From Tunicatimonas sp964551335 (GTDB taxonomy: Bacteria > Bacteroidota > Bacteroidia > Cytophagales > Cyclobacteriaceae), in the NCBI GenBank assembly GCA_964551335.1, contig CAZKCO010000028.1:1-64000 (forward strand): a stretch of DNA of 64,000 nt, read 5' to 3'. The position numbers and the translations under genes were made by a program. Below are positions 25,120 to 33,527 of the stretch, piece after piece. Every line of letters begins with the position of its first letter. Position 1 is the stretch's first letter. The notes beneath the pieces are model-generated. The model was given only the letters and a program-made list of their open reading frames with translations. It had not been told where the DNA came from and searched no databases.

Positions 25120-25710
25120 TTAATTTCGACGATTCATCTCGTCGCGGATTTTAGCAGCTTTTTCGTAATCTTCACCTTTCAGTGCTTCGTCTAGCAAGGC
25201 TTGCAGCCGATCGTTAGAGAGATCTTTAAGTTGTTCGGTTAATGGTTTTTTCTGACGAGACTCCACCGGAGAAGACTGCACCTCGGATTCACCTTCTTCG
25301 TCGGTCAATACAATACCCGCTTCGGACAGCACACTTTCATTGGTGAAGATAGGGACATTGAACCGTAGCCCAATAGCGATAGCATCCGATGGGCGAGCAT
25401 CAATTTCGGTAGTGCCGCTTCCGTCATTGCAGATAATCTTGGCAAAGAAAACGCCTTCCTTCAAGTCAGAAATAATAATTTCGTCTACCGTAAAGTGAAA
25501 GCTTTGGGCAAACGATTTAAACAGATCGTGTGTCATCGGGCGATTGGGAACGATCTTTTCAATTTCAATGGCAATGGCTTGAGCTTCAAACATACCAATA
25601 ATGATGGGTAATCGCCGGTTGCCGACGGTTTCGCCTAGCACCAGCGCAAACGAACCCTGCTGCGACTGACTTGAAGAAAGGCCAAGAATTTCTAATTCAA
25701 TTTTATCCAC
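25120..25710 (-). CDS. Bifunctional nuclease family protein with UVR motif
   Basis: A 196-residue protein. The N-terminal DUF151 / bifunctional nuclease domain is seen in LPIIIGMFEAQAIAIEIE and DARPSDAIAIGLRFNVPIF. The C-terminus has a UvrB/UvrC-type motif (LQALLDEALKGEDYEKAAKIRDEMNRR) that often mediates interactions with UvrA/UvrC or Clp-associated partners. It lies 12 bp downstream of etfA and is probably co-transcribed with the etf genes. Confidence 0.88.
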   Translation of the reverse strand: MDKIELEILGLSSSQSQQGSFALVLGETVGNRRLPIIIGMFEAQAIAIEIEKIVPNRPMTHDLFKSFAQSFHFTVDEIIISDLKEGVFFAKIICNDGSGTTEIDARPSDAIAIGLRFNVPIFTNESVLSEAGIVLTDEEGESEVQSSPVESRQKKPLTEQLKDLSNDRLQALLDEALKGEDYEKAAKIRDEMNRRN

Positions 25711-25722
25711 AATACGAGCAAC

Positions 25723-26697
25723 TTAATTTTGAGAAGCTTTGATCTCTTCGGTTAATTTAGGTACAATTTCAAATGCATCACCTACTACTCCGTAATCGGC
25801 TGCTTTGAAAAAGGGTGCTTCTGCATCCTGATTAATTACCAAAATATTTTTAGAAGCATTAACTCCGGCTAAGTGCTGAATAGCCCCTGAAATACCTACG
25901 GCCACGTACAGCGTGGGGCTTACTTTAACTCCGGTTTGGCCTACGTGTTCGTGGTGAGGCCGCCAGCCCATATCAGACACCGGCTTACTGCATCCGGTGG
26001 CAGCTCCCAAGGTACTAGCCAGTTCTTCAATCATTCCCCAGTTTTCAGGTCCCTTCAGGCCGCGCCCACCTGACACTACAATATCAGCTTCGGGCAACAG
26101 AATATCACCTTCGCTCTTTTCAGTACTAGTGATAGTGGCGCTAAAATCTGAATCCGACAGATTAGCTGAGAAAGATTCAACTGACACTGAGCCCTCACCT
26201 TCTTCCAGTGCGATAGCATTTTTCTTTAACGCAATAATCTTCTTGTCGCGTTCAAGTTTATTAAATGCGAAGGCTTTACCGGTGTAAATACTCTGCTTAA
26301 CCACAAATCCATCGCTCAGGTCAGGCAATTCCACCACATTGGGAGCTAAGGAAGCCTGCTGCTTAACGGCTACTCTGGAGGCTACCGGGTCGCCCAGTGA
26401 CGATTTAGCGAGCACTAATACGCTGGCGTTAGCCTCATTCATTGCTTGGTCTATCACCGAAGCATAGGCCTGAATTACTCCCTGGTTTAGTCGCTCATCG
26501 TTGGCGTGTAGTACTCGGCTGGCTCCGTATTTACCCAGTTGTTCAAGCTCATCGGTTCCAACCTGGTTGCCTAATGCGATGGCTACTACCTCGGCTTCGC
26601 CAACTTTGGAAGCCAATGCAGCGGCATAAGCTACCGCTTCTAGCGACGACTTTTTTATCTTTCCGTCAGCATCTTCAACAAACGCTAATACTGCCAT
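25723..26697 (-). CDS. etfA: Electron transfer flavoprotein, alpha subunit
   Basis: A 324-residue subunit that carries FAD and passes electrons from acyl-CoA dehydrogenases to the respiratory chain. The C-terminal FAD domain is clear: VVSGGRGLKGPENW, GCSKPVSDMGWRPHHEHVGQTGVKVSPTLYVAVGISGAIQHLAG and NILVINQDAEAPFFKAADYGVVGD. Lies downstream of etfB in the same direction. Confidence 0.96.
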   Translation of the reverse strand: MAVLAFVEDADGKIKKSSLEAVAYAAALASKVGEAEVVAIALGNQVGTDELEQLGKYGASRVLHANDERLNQGVIQAYASVIDQAMNEANASVLVLAKSSLGDPVASRVAVKQQASLAPNVVELPDLSDGFVVKQSIYTGKAFAFNKLERDKKIIALKKNAIALEEGEGSVSVESFSANLSDSDFSATITSTEKSEGDILLPEADIVVSGGRGLKGPENWGMIEELASTLGAATGCSKPVSDMGWRPHHEHVGQTGVKVSPTLYVAVGISGAIQHLAGVNASKNILVINQDAEAPFFKAADYGVVGDAFEIVPKLTEEIKASQN

Positions 26698-26799
26698 ATC
26701 TTTTTCTTTCGGGTGCTGTTTAATTTACTAAAATAACTGATATACGACGAAGTTTATTGGCCTAACTGTTTCGTCGCGGTTAGGGTCAGGCTTGGTTGC

Positions 26800-27537
26800 T
26801 TACAAAACTTTTGCCTCGTTCTTAAGTGCTGCCACCAGGGATTTTAACTGGTCGGGCGCAAACATTTTTACTTCGCCTTTGGGCGGAGGTAACTCATATT
26901 TAATTGTCTCGGTCACTTTCTCTTCAGCCGCTGGTTCTCGTACGTCTAATGGCTTCTTGCGAGCCATCATAATACCGCGCATATTAGGAATCTTCCACTC
27001 GGCAATTGGCTCCTGACACCCGGCAATAAATGGTAACTTCACTTCCAACTGCTCTTTGCCACCTTCAATTTCGCGCGCCAACTTGGCCGTATCGCCTACA
27101 ATATCCAACTGCATCACCGGAGAGATAGACGGCATTCCCACCAATTCGCCTACCATGCCGTGTACCTGACCACCGTTGTAGTCAATAGACTCCCGACCCA
27201 TTAGAACCAGATCGTAACTTCCTTCTCGCACTACCGAGGCAATCTGCTGTGCTACAAAAAACGCATCCGAAGGATGAGCATTAATTCGGATAGCATCGTC
27301 GGCACCAATAGCGAGCGCCTTTCGGATGGTAGGTTCGGTTTCGGCTTCGCCTACGTTTAGTACAGTTACTGTGCCGCCGTGTTGTTCTTTTAGTTCAATG
27401 GCCCGGGCTAGCGAGTAGTCATCGTAGGGACCAATGATATACTGCACGCCCGTCTGATCAAACTTGGTATTATTATCGGTAAACGATATTTTTGAGGTTG
27501 TATCGGGCACGTGTGTAATACATACTAAAATCTTCAT
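26800..27537 (-). CDS. etfB: Electron transfer flavoprotein, beta subunit
   Basis: A 245-residue partner of EtfA that binds AMP and docks to the dehydrogenase. MKILVCITHVPDTTSKISF marks the true start at 27537; 22 earlier codons are open but not family-like. VLMGRESIDYNGGQVHGMVGELVGMP and the recognition loop GCQEPIAEWKIPNMRGIMMARKK are conserved. It is the first gene of the etfB-etfA-nuclease run. Confidence 0.95.
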   Translation of the reverse strand: MKILVCITHVPDTTSKISFTDNNTKFDQTGVQYIIGPYDDYSLARAIELKEQHGGTVTVLNVGEAETEPTIRKALAIGADDAIRINAHPSDAFFVAQQIASVVREGSYDLVLMGRESIDYNGGQVHGMVGELVGMPSISPVMQLDIVGDTAKLAREIEGGKEQLEVKLPFIAGCQEPIAEWKIPNMRGIMMARKKPLDVREPAAEEKVTETIKYELPPPKGEVKMFAPDQLKSLVAALKNEAKVL

Positions 27538-27627
27538 AACCTTCGCTTCTCTTGCTTTTTCTATGTAATAACCCTTTTTGCGCTGCGAAGTTACGTAAAT
27601 CAAAAAGAAATAAAAACCAGCTTAGGG

Positions 27628-27957
27628 ATGAATACCGAACGTCTCGCTCACCTGCTTGCTTTTCTAAAAGAAGAGCCAAACGATCCGTTTACTCTTTACG
27701 CCATTGCTACCGAATACGCTACCCAAAAGCCGGAGCGAGCCCGCGAATACTACGAACGGTTGTTGAACGAACACCCTGATTATGTGGCAACTTACTACCA
27801 CGCAGCCAAGTTATACCAAAACGCTGGAGAAACCGATCTTGCGGAAGCTACCTACCAGAAAGGCATCACAATAGCTCAAGCACAAAACGAGGCTTTAGCA
27901 CTACGCGAGTTGCAAAACGCTTACAACGAATTTCTGTTCGAAGAAGATGATGATTAA
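27628..27957 (+). CDS. Tetratricopeptide-repeat protein
   Basis: A 109-residue protein composed of about two to three TPR units (DPFTLYAIATEYATQKPERAREYYERLL; YVATYYHAAKLYQNAGETDLAEATYQKG). No signal peptide, so probably cytoplasmic and used for protein contacts. Transcribed away from etfB with 90 bp between the start codons. Confidence 0.85.
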   Translation: MNTERLAHLLAFLKEEPNDPFTLYAIATEYATQKPERAREYYERLLNEHPDYVATYYHAAKLYQNAGETDLAEATYQKGITIAQAQNEALALRELQNAYNEFLFEEDDD

Positions 27958-28026
27958 ATGATCCGGGAAGTTAGGGCTTGGAGAGTGGAATGGGAAGCTG
28001 GAAATTGGATATTCGTAAATTGACCA

Positions 28027-28587
28027 ATGACCAAAGCCAAAGAATTATCACTGTATTTTATCGCTCTCATTCCGCCGGAACCATTTCGGCAAAACAGCTG
28101 GCGGTGGAAAGAATACTTTCGTGACCGCTACCAGAGTAAGGCTTCCTTGAATTCGCCGCCCCACATCACATTGCATATGCCCTTTAAGCTAAAAACCTGG
28201 CGAGAAGCTGAATTGGCTGAAAAAGTACAAGATCTCGCTCGTACATTTTCTCCGTTCACCGTAGAACTAGAAGGGTTTGGCGCGTTTCCGCCCCGGGTAA
28301 TCTATATTGACGTAGTAAAAAGTGCTGAACTAGAGCGCCTTCAACGAGCGCTTAATCGGCAAATGAAAGTTGCGTTTCAAGTTTTCAACGCCAACTATCA
28401 GGATCGCCCCTTCCGGCCTCACTTAACATTAGCCTTTCGCGATTTAAAAAAAGCACAATTTCGTGAAGCCTGGGCCGAGTTTCAACACAAAGAGGTGCGG
28501 TACACTTGGGAAGCTTCACATTTTACCCTACTGAAGCACGATGGTTACCGTTGGCAAACGTGGCGGAATATTTCTCTGGGAGAATAA
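28027..28587 (+). CDS. 2'-5' RNA ligase family (2H phosphoesterase) protein
   Basis: A 186-residue protein with two HxTx motifs, HITLHM at residue 46 and HLTLAF at residue 132, the catalytic pairs of the 2H phosphoesterase fold. Such proteins hydrolyse or ligate 2'-5' or cyclic phosphodiester bonds in RNA or nucleotides; the substrate here is not known. It is 70 bp downstream of the TPR gene. Confidence 0.87.
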   Translation: MTKAKELSLYFIALIPPEPFRQNSWRWKEYFRDRYQSKASLNSPPHITLHMPFKLKTWREAELAEKVQDLARTFSPFTVELEGFGAFPPRVIYIDVVKSAELERLQRALNRQMKVAFQVFNANYQDRPFRPHLTLAFRDLKKAQFREAWAEFQHKEVRYTWEASHFTLLKHDGYRWQTWRNISLGE

Positions 28588-28591
28588 ACTA

Positions 28592-29374
28592 CTATAATCC
28601 ACCAATAGTAGTACTGCTCTGCTGACTGCCAAATACCCGGCGGATAATGGACTGACTGTAAGCGTACGGATCGCGGCGAATTTTCTTTTCCTCGATGGAT
28701 ACCAGCGTAAACAAGCCTTCCAGTGCTTTATCGGTAGCGTAGTCTTCGAGCTCCGGCAACTCCCGGATGTTAACATTAATGTCGTTTACTAGCGGAGTTT
28801 TGTTGTAAGCACTGATACCGTCTTTCAGCGCATCGTAGTACCTGGTAGCTTTCACCTCATCTAGCGCATTCTTGATAATTGGACGGAAAGCTCTCTCTAG
28901 TTCGGGAGAAGTAGTTCGTTTTAGGTAATTGGTAGCGGCAATGCTATCGCCTCGTAGAATGTTAGCTGCATCATTAATCGTCATGGAAGTGATAGCATTC
29001 ACAAAAATAGGCGCTGCCTCCTTAGCGGCTTTTTCAGCCCCCCGGTTCATGGCTTCCACAAAATCATCCACGATGTCGTCGCCTACCACTGGAATTTTTC
29101 GAATATTTCGCTCCACTTTCCTTAGTTCGGGGGGCATCAGAATACGAATGTCAGCTACGGGGTTGTTGAGGTAACCATTGGTTTGCGAGGCTTGACTACC
29201 CGCCGTACGGGCTCCTACCTTCAAAGCTTCTTTTAATCCTGCCGTTATTTCTCCCGTAGTTAGGCCGCCGCCCGTTCCGGTATTCAAATCACCCAGCACC
29301 TGCTGCATGGTGTCGCAGGCCACTAGGGTAGCTACCGCTACACCCAGAATTACAGTTTTTATCTTTAGTATCAT
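28592..29374 (-). CDS. DUF4197 domain lipoprotein
   Basis: A 260-residue predicted lipoprotein with the lipobox TLVAC, Cys20. The body fits DUF4197 (GLKEALKVGARTAGSQASQTNGYL, IRILMPPELRKVE, AAPIFVNAITSMTINDA, GLFTLVSIEEKKIRRDP). The family is widespread in Bacteroidota and Proteobacteria and has no known role. It would be anchored in the envelope. The stop is 4 bp from the stop of the 2H phosphoesterase gene. Confidence 0.87.
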   Translation of the reverse strand: MILKIKTVILGVAVATLVACDTMQQVLGDLNTGTGGGLTTGEITAGLKEALKVGARTAGSQASQTNGYLNNPVADIRILMPPELRKVERNIRKIPVVGDDIVDDFVEAMNRGAEKAAKEAAPIFVNAITSMTINDAANILRGDSIAATNYLKRTTSPELERAFRPIIKNALDEVKATRYYDALKDGISAYNKTPLVNDINVNIRELPELEDYATDKALEGLFTLVSIEEKKIRRDPYAYSQSIIRRVFGSQQSSTTIGGL

Positions 29375-29559
29375 AATTTGAGATCAATAAGTAAAAAATA
29401 GTAGACTGATAAATTTTTAAAATTTTGACTATCAATGGGTTGAAAGATATCCTTCCTAACTCAACGACTAAACTCTGTTATTGTGCAAGAACAAAATAGT
29501 GTTTCATGCTCTTTAGTTTACGGTTTAATTAACAAGTCAAAAACTATTCCATTGCGGCT

Positions 29560-30825
29560 ATGAAACCAGTTTGGGCAGAAGTTATTACAATTGGTGACGA
29601 AATTCTATACGGGCAAACCCTGGACACCAACACTCAGTGGATGGGACAGCGCCTGAACGAAATTGGGGTTAAAATTATCCGGAAAGTAGCGCTGGGTGAC
29701 CAACAAGAAGAAATTGTGAAGGGGTTAGACGAAGCATCTCAGCGAGCGGATATCATCTTAATTACGGGAGGGTTGGGACCTACGAAAGATGATATTACGA
29801 AAAAAACACTAGCCGAGTACTTTGATACCCCGCTCATCATGAATGAGGAAATTTTGCAACACATCACCGAGCTGTTTACTAAGCGAAATCTCCCGATGAA
29901 TGCCCTCAACGAAGCTCAGGCTTTAGTGCCTCGTGATTGCACGGTTATTCCCAACTCTCAGGGAACTGCTCCCGGTATGTGGTTTGAGCACGATGAAAAA
30001 GTTTACGTCTCCATGCCCGGAGTGCCCTACGAGATGGAAACCATGATGAGTGAGAGCATCATTCCGAAACTACGAGAAGTGTTCGCCCTTCCAGTGATCT
30101 ACCATCAGATGATTCAGACAGTAGGCATTGGCGAGTCGTGGCTGGCCGAGCAGATTGAGGAATGGGAGGATAATTTACCTCCCCATATCCGGCTGGCCTA
30201 CTTGCCCAGTTTTGGGCGGGTAAAGCTGCGACTAACGGCGGTAGGTGAAAATCGACTACAACTGGAGGAAGATGTAGCCGCGCAGGTACGTCAGCTAGAA
30301 CCAATTATTCAGAAGTATATTTACGGCTACGGCGATAAAACGCTGGAAGAAGCTGTTGGTGAGTTGTTGAACGAAGCGGGGAAAACCTTGTCGGTGGCAG
30401 AAAGCTGCACTGGCGGTTTTCTGGCGCATTCGATTACCAGCATCCCAGGAAGTTCCCGTTACTTTCAGGGAGGAGTAGTGGCCTACAGCAATGCGCTCAA
30501 AACAAGCTTATTGGGAGTGCCAGAAGAAACTTTGGAAAGTCATGGAGCGGTAAGCGAAGAAACGATCCGGGCTATGGCCGAAGGGGTGAGAGAGCGGTTG
30601 AACACTGATTTTGGAGTAGCTACTAGCGGCATTGCCGGTCCGGGAGGCGGAACCCCCGACAAGCCGGTAGGAACCGTCTGGATTGCCGTAGCGGGCCCGG
30701 AGGAAACCGTGGCTAAAAAAATTCTTCTCTCCAATAATCGCCTGGTGAATATCCGAAGAAGTACGGTAGTCGCCCTAAATATGCTACGAAAGTTGGTTCT
30801 TAAGTCACTTGCGAACCGACACTAA
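29560..30825 (+). CDS. cinA: CinA-like nicotinamide-nucleotide amidase
   Basis: A 421-residue two-domain protein. The N-terminal molybdopterin-binding-like domain (ITIGDEILYGQTLDTNTQWMG; ITGGLGPTKDDITKKTLAEYF) acts as an ADP-ribose pyrophosphatase in some members. The C-terminal PncC domain (SVAESCTGGFLAHSITSIPG; GIAGPGGGTPDKPVGTVWIA) deamidates nicotinamide mononucleotide in NAD recycling. Full length for the family. The E2 gene follows after 45 bp but with its own promoter. Confidence 0.94.
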   Translation: MKPVWAEVITIGDEILYGQTLDTNTQWMGQRLNEIGVKIIRKVALGDQQEEIVKGLDEASQRADIILITGGLGPTKDDITKKTLAEYFDTPLIMNEEILQHITELFTKRNLPMNALNEAQALVPRDCTVIPNSQGTAPGMWFEHDEKVYVSMPGVPYEMETMMSESIIPKLREVFALPVIYHQMIQTVGIGESWLAEQIEEWEDNLPPHIRLAYLPSFGRVKLRLTAVGENRLQLEEDVAAQVRQLEPIIQKYIYGYGDKTLEEAVGELLNEAGKTLSVAESCTGGFLAHSITSIPGSSRYFQGGVVAYSNALKTSLLGVPEETLESHGAVSEETIRAMAEGVRERLNTDFGVATSGIAGPGGGTPDKPVGTVWIAVAGPEETVAKKILLSNNRLVNIRRSTVVALNMLRKLVLKSLANRH

Positions 30826-30838
30826 TATCGTAACTTTG
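30809..30838 (+). promoter_or_regulatory. Promoter of the E2 gene
   Basis: TTG at 30809-30811, 19 bp, TAACTTTG at 30831-30838: a full match to the Bacteroidota -33/-7 pattern. The expected transcription start near 30845 leaves a ~26-nt leader before the ATG at 30871 and argues against the GTG at 30850. Confidence 0.6.
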
Positions 30839-30870
30839 TCCACTATTTTGTGATTCAAGACTTGTTACAC

Positions 30871-32157
30871 ATGGCAACGGTGGAAATGGTACTGCCCGCA
30901 ATGGGCGAAAGCATTATGGAGGCAACGGTGCTGCAATGGCTGAAAAAAGAAGGTGATCCCATTGAGCAGGACGAATCGATTTTGGAGGTTGCTACCGACA
31001 AAGTAGATACTGAAGTGCCCGCCTCAGAAAGTGGTATACTACAAAAAATATTAGTACAGGAGGGCGATGTGGCCCAAGTGGGTAAACCAATTGCCATTAT
31101 TGGTAAGGAAGGCGAAGAGGATGAAGAAGTGGCTGTGACAGCGAGTGAATTGGAAGCACAAGCCCCTCAAGAAGCGCAAATCCCGGTAGCCGCCGATGCC
31201 AGTCGTGCGGCCTCAACCCTTAAAACTAAGACTTCCCGCTTCTACTCACCCCTGGTAAAGAATATTGCTCGTAAGGAAGGAATTTCATTAGCAGAACTAG
31301 AGCAGATCAGAGGCACTGGCAAAGACGGTCGAGTGACTAAAAAGGATATTCTTAATTACGTAGAGTCAGGAGCTAAGCAGCCAGATAATGGTCATTCTGC
31401 CACCCGGGCCGTTAGCCAGCCCCCATTGGTTTCTGTTACTGCTAATGATGGCGATGAGGTGATTCCTATGGACAGGATGCGTAAGATGATTGCCGATCGT
31501 ATGCTCGATTCCCAGCGGATATCTGCCCATGTTACTTCATTCGTTGAAGCAGATGTAACTAATCTGGTACTATGGCGAAATAAGGTAAAAAAAGCCTTTG
31601 AAGAACGGGAAGGAGAAAAGCTCACGTTTACTCCCATTTTCGTAGAGGCAATTGCGCAGGCACTGAAAGACTACCCCATGGTTAATGTGTCGGTAGACGG
31701 TGACAAGATTATCAAGCGTAAGCACATCAATATCGGAATGGCCGTGGCATTACCCAATGGTAATCTGATTGTGCCGGTAATCAAAGACGCGGATCAATTA
31801 AGTTTATTAGGGCTGGCCAAGCAGGTAAACCAACTAGCGGAAAAGGCACGCAACAACCAACTGAGCACTAATGATTTATCTAATGGTTCGTATACCTTAT
31901 CCAACATTGGCTCTTTCGGTAATATTTTAGGAACTCCCATTATTATGCAACCTCAGGTGGCTATTTTAGCGGTGGGTGCTATCACTAAAACTCCTAGCGT
32001 GGTGGAAACTCCTTCCGGTGATGCCATCGCTATTCGTCATAAAATGTACCTATCTCACTCTTACGACCATCGGGTAGTAGATGGTGCCTTAGGAGGTATG
32101 TTTGTGAAGCGGGTAGCGGATTACCTCGAGCAGTTTGATATTGATCGGATGTTATAA
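30871..32157 (+). CDS. 2-oxo acid dehydrogenase E2 component (dihydrolipoamide acyltransferase)
   Basis: A 428-residue E2 protein. The lipoyl domain (about 1-80) carries the modified lysine K44 in ATDKVDTEV. A peripheral-subunit-binding domain follows (SPLVKNIARKEGISLAELEQIRGTGKDGRVTKKDIL), then the catalytic domain with YDHRVVDGALGG, whose His and Asp are essential. It moves the acyl group from E1 to CoA. No E1 or E3 gene adjoins it, so pyruvate, branched-chain and 2-oxoglutarate complexes cannot be told apart; a branched-chain or pyruvate type seems more likely. Confidence 0.93.
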   Translation: MATVEMVLPAMGESIMEATVLQWLKKEGDPIEQDESILEVATDKVDTEVPASESGILQKILVQEGDVAQVGKPIAIIGKEGEEDEEVAVTASELEAQAPQEAQIPVAADASRAASTLKTKTSRFYSPLVKNIARKEGISLAELEQIRGTGKDGRVTKKDILNYVESGAKQPDNGHSATRAVSQPPLVSVTANDGDEVIPMDRMRKMIADRMLDSQRISAHVTSFVEADVTNLVLWRNKVKKAFEEREGEKLTFTPIFVEAIAQALKDYPMVNVSVDGDKIIKRKHINIGMAVALPNGNLIVPVIKDADQLSLLGLAKQVNQLAEKARNNQLSTNDLSNGSYTLSNIGSFGNILGTPIIMQPQVAILAVGAITKTPSVVETPSGDAIAIRHKMYLSHSYDHRVVDGALGGMFVKRVADYLEQFDIDRML

Positions 32158-32305
32158 CCTAACGCTGATTGGTTTACGCTACAAACAATACTTTGTAAAA
32201 TGAGAAAGACTCCAGCATAAGACAATGCGAAAAGTAATGTCCCTGCCGAAGCCTTAACTCAAACCACAAAGTAAAAATCTAACCCGTATTCTTTCTGAGT
32301 GGCAA

Positions 32306-32815
32306 TTAATATGTTTTTGTTGCTAAAGTAGCTAGTGCGCTAGCTACCTTAAATCCAGCTTCAGAGGCAGCTTGGGTATTTATCTCAAAGCCTAGTTTCG
32401 AGTCATGCGTAGCAATAAAGTTGATATGAGAGCCTTTCTCTACGATGTTATCCAACTCAGTAATGACCAGTGTTCCATCGTCTTCCAACTGCTTAATATC
32501 CTCTGCTTTCACTCGTGTACCCCGGGTAATAAAAACAATATCGCTTTGCATAGCCTCAGCAACCGAGCTGCACTGACGTACTACAAACTTTCGGTTTTTT
32601 ATAGTTTTCTTTTTCTCTGAAATATCAACCATCTCGCGGTAGGCTTCGGTCTTACCAAGAACACTGATCGTAAAGTTATCTTTATCTGCATTGGCTGGCC
32701 ATTCAATATAACGGCTAAAATTATAGATGAAGATAGGATGATATTTATATTCCTGAGCTCGCGCGAAATTTGCAGTAAGTAGCACGAAGAATAGTATTCC
32801 AATGATCTTTCTCAT
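32306..32815 (-). CDS. YfiR/DUF4154-like exported protein
   Basis: A 169-residue protein with signal peptide MRKIIGILFFVLLTANFARAQ; the ATG at 32815 is chosen for this reason over the frame opening at 32863. The mature part (KYHPIFIYNFSRYIEWP, FTISVLGKT, DIVFITRGT, INFIATHDSKLGFEINTQAASEAGFKVASALATLA) matches the YfiR-like family of periplasmic proteins. In Pseudomonas YfiR restrains a diguanylate cyclase; in Bacteroidota the partner is generally unknown. Confidence 0.82.
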   Translation of the reverse strand: MRKIIGILFFVLLTANFARAQEYKYHPIFIYNFSRYIEWPANADKDNFTISVLGKTEAYREMVDISEKKKTIKNRKFVVRQCSSVAEAMQSDIVFITRGTRVKAEDIKQLEDDGTLVITELDNIVEKGSHINFIATHDSKLGFEINTQAASEAGFKVASALATLATKTY

Positions 32816-33184
32816 ACACAAGTTATTTACCATCTGATAGTGAATGTTAGCTACAAATATCAAAGATGTATAAGAAAAATTATACTAATTATGTGAAAAA
32901 TTATTACCTAGTTAGTGTTAGTTGGTATTTTCATGTATAACTGGGGAATATGAAATTCCTTAGCATTTGGGCTTGATTTCAGCCAATTATTAGTTGTTAG
33001 ATAAAACTTTTTCTGGAAGAGTGAGATCGGAATAGTTCCTCCGCTACCATTGAAGGTACATGATGGGGAAGTCTTTTCGTTGAGCAAACAGAGTGCTGCT
33101 AATAATTTTTTAATAAATGCAAAACAGAATTATACTAAGATCACTTTCGTTGGTGTACTGTAGTATTTTTAGTTGATTACTATT
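32816..33184. other. Intergenic region between divergent genes
   Basis: AT-rich DNA separating the YfiR-like gene and the small membrane protein gene. It must hold promoters for both directions. I see no open frame with protein character and no convincing TAnnTTTG on either strand. Confidence 0.5.
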
Positions 33185-33472
33185 ATGCTGTTAGATATTG
33201 CTCTTTTCGGGTTAGCGTTTTTATTAGCAATACCGGCCATTACCGGTTATTTTGCTTACAGCCATGGGCGTTCGTTTTGGCTTTGGTTTGGGTTGGGGTG
33301 CTTTTTCCCTTTTATCTCTAATATTGTATTGGCCGTATTATGCTGGAAAGCAGCCCGGAAAGAAGAACGGCGGCGTGTGGGAGTGATGACCCGTTACGAA
33401 GACCGCTACATGCAACAAGAAGTGCTTCACATAGCACAACCTCAACCTAGGACGCAAGACAAAACTTCCTGA
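33185..33472 (+). CDS. Small hypothetical membrane protein
   Basis: A 95-residue protein with two transmembrane helices (about 5-22 and 35-52) and a basic cytoplasmic tail (WKAARKEERRRVG). The ATG at 33185 is preferred over a TTG four codons upstream. The YFAYSHGRSFWLWFGLGCFFPFISNIVLAVLC segment is typical of small conserved Bacteroidota membrane proteins of unknown function. Confidence 0.65.
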   Translation: MLLDIALFGLAFLLAIPAITGYFAYSHGRSFWLWFGLGCFFPFISNIVLAVLCWKAARKEERRRVGVMTRYEDRYMQQEVLHIAQPQPRTQDKTS

Positions 33473-33527
33473 TTTTATCTTCTCAGGGAAAATAGTAATT
33501 TCATAGGCTTAAATCTGATCATAACCT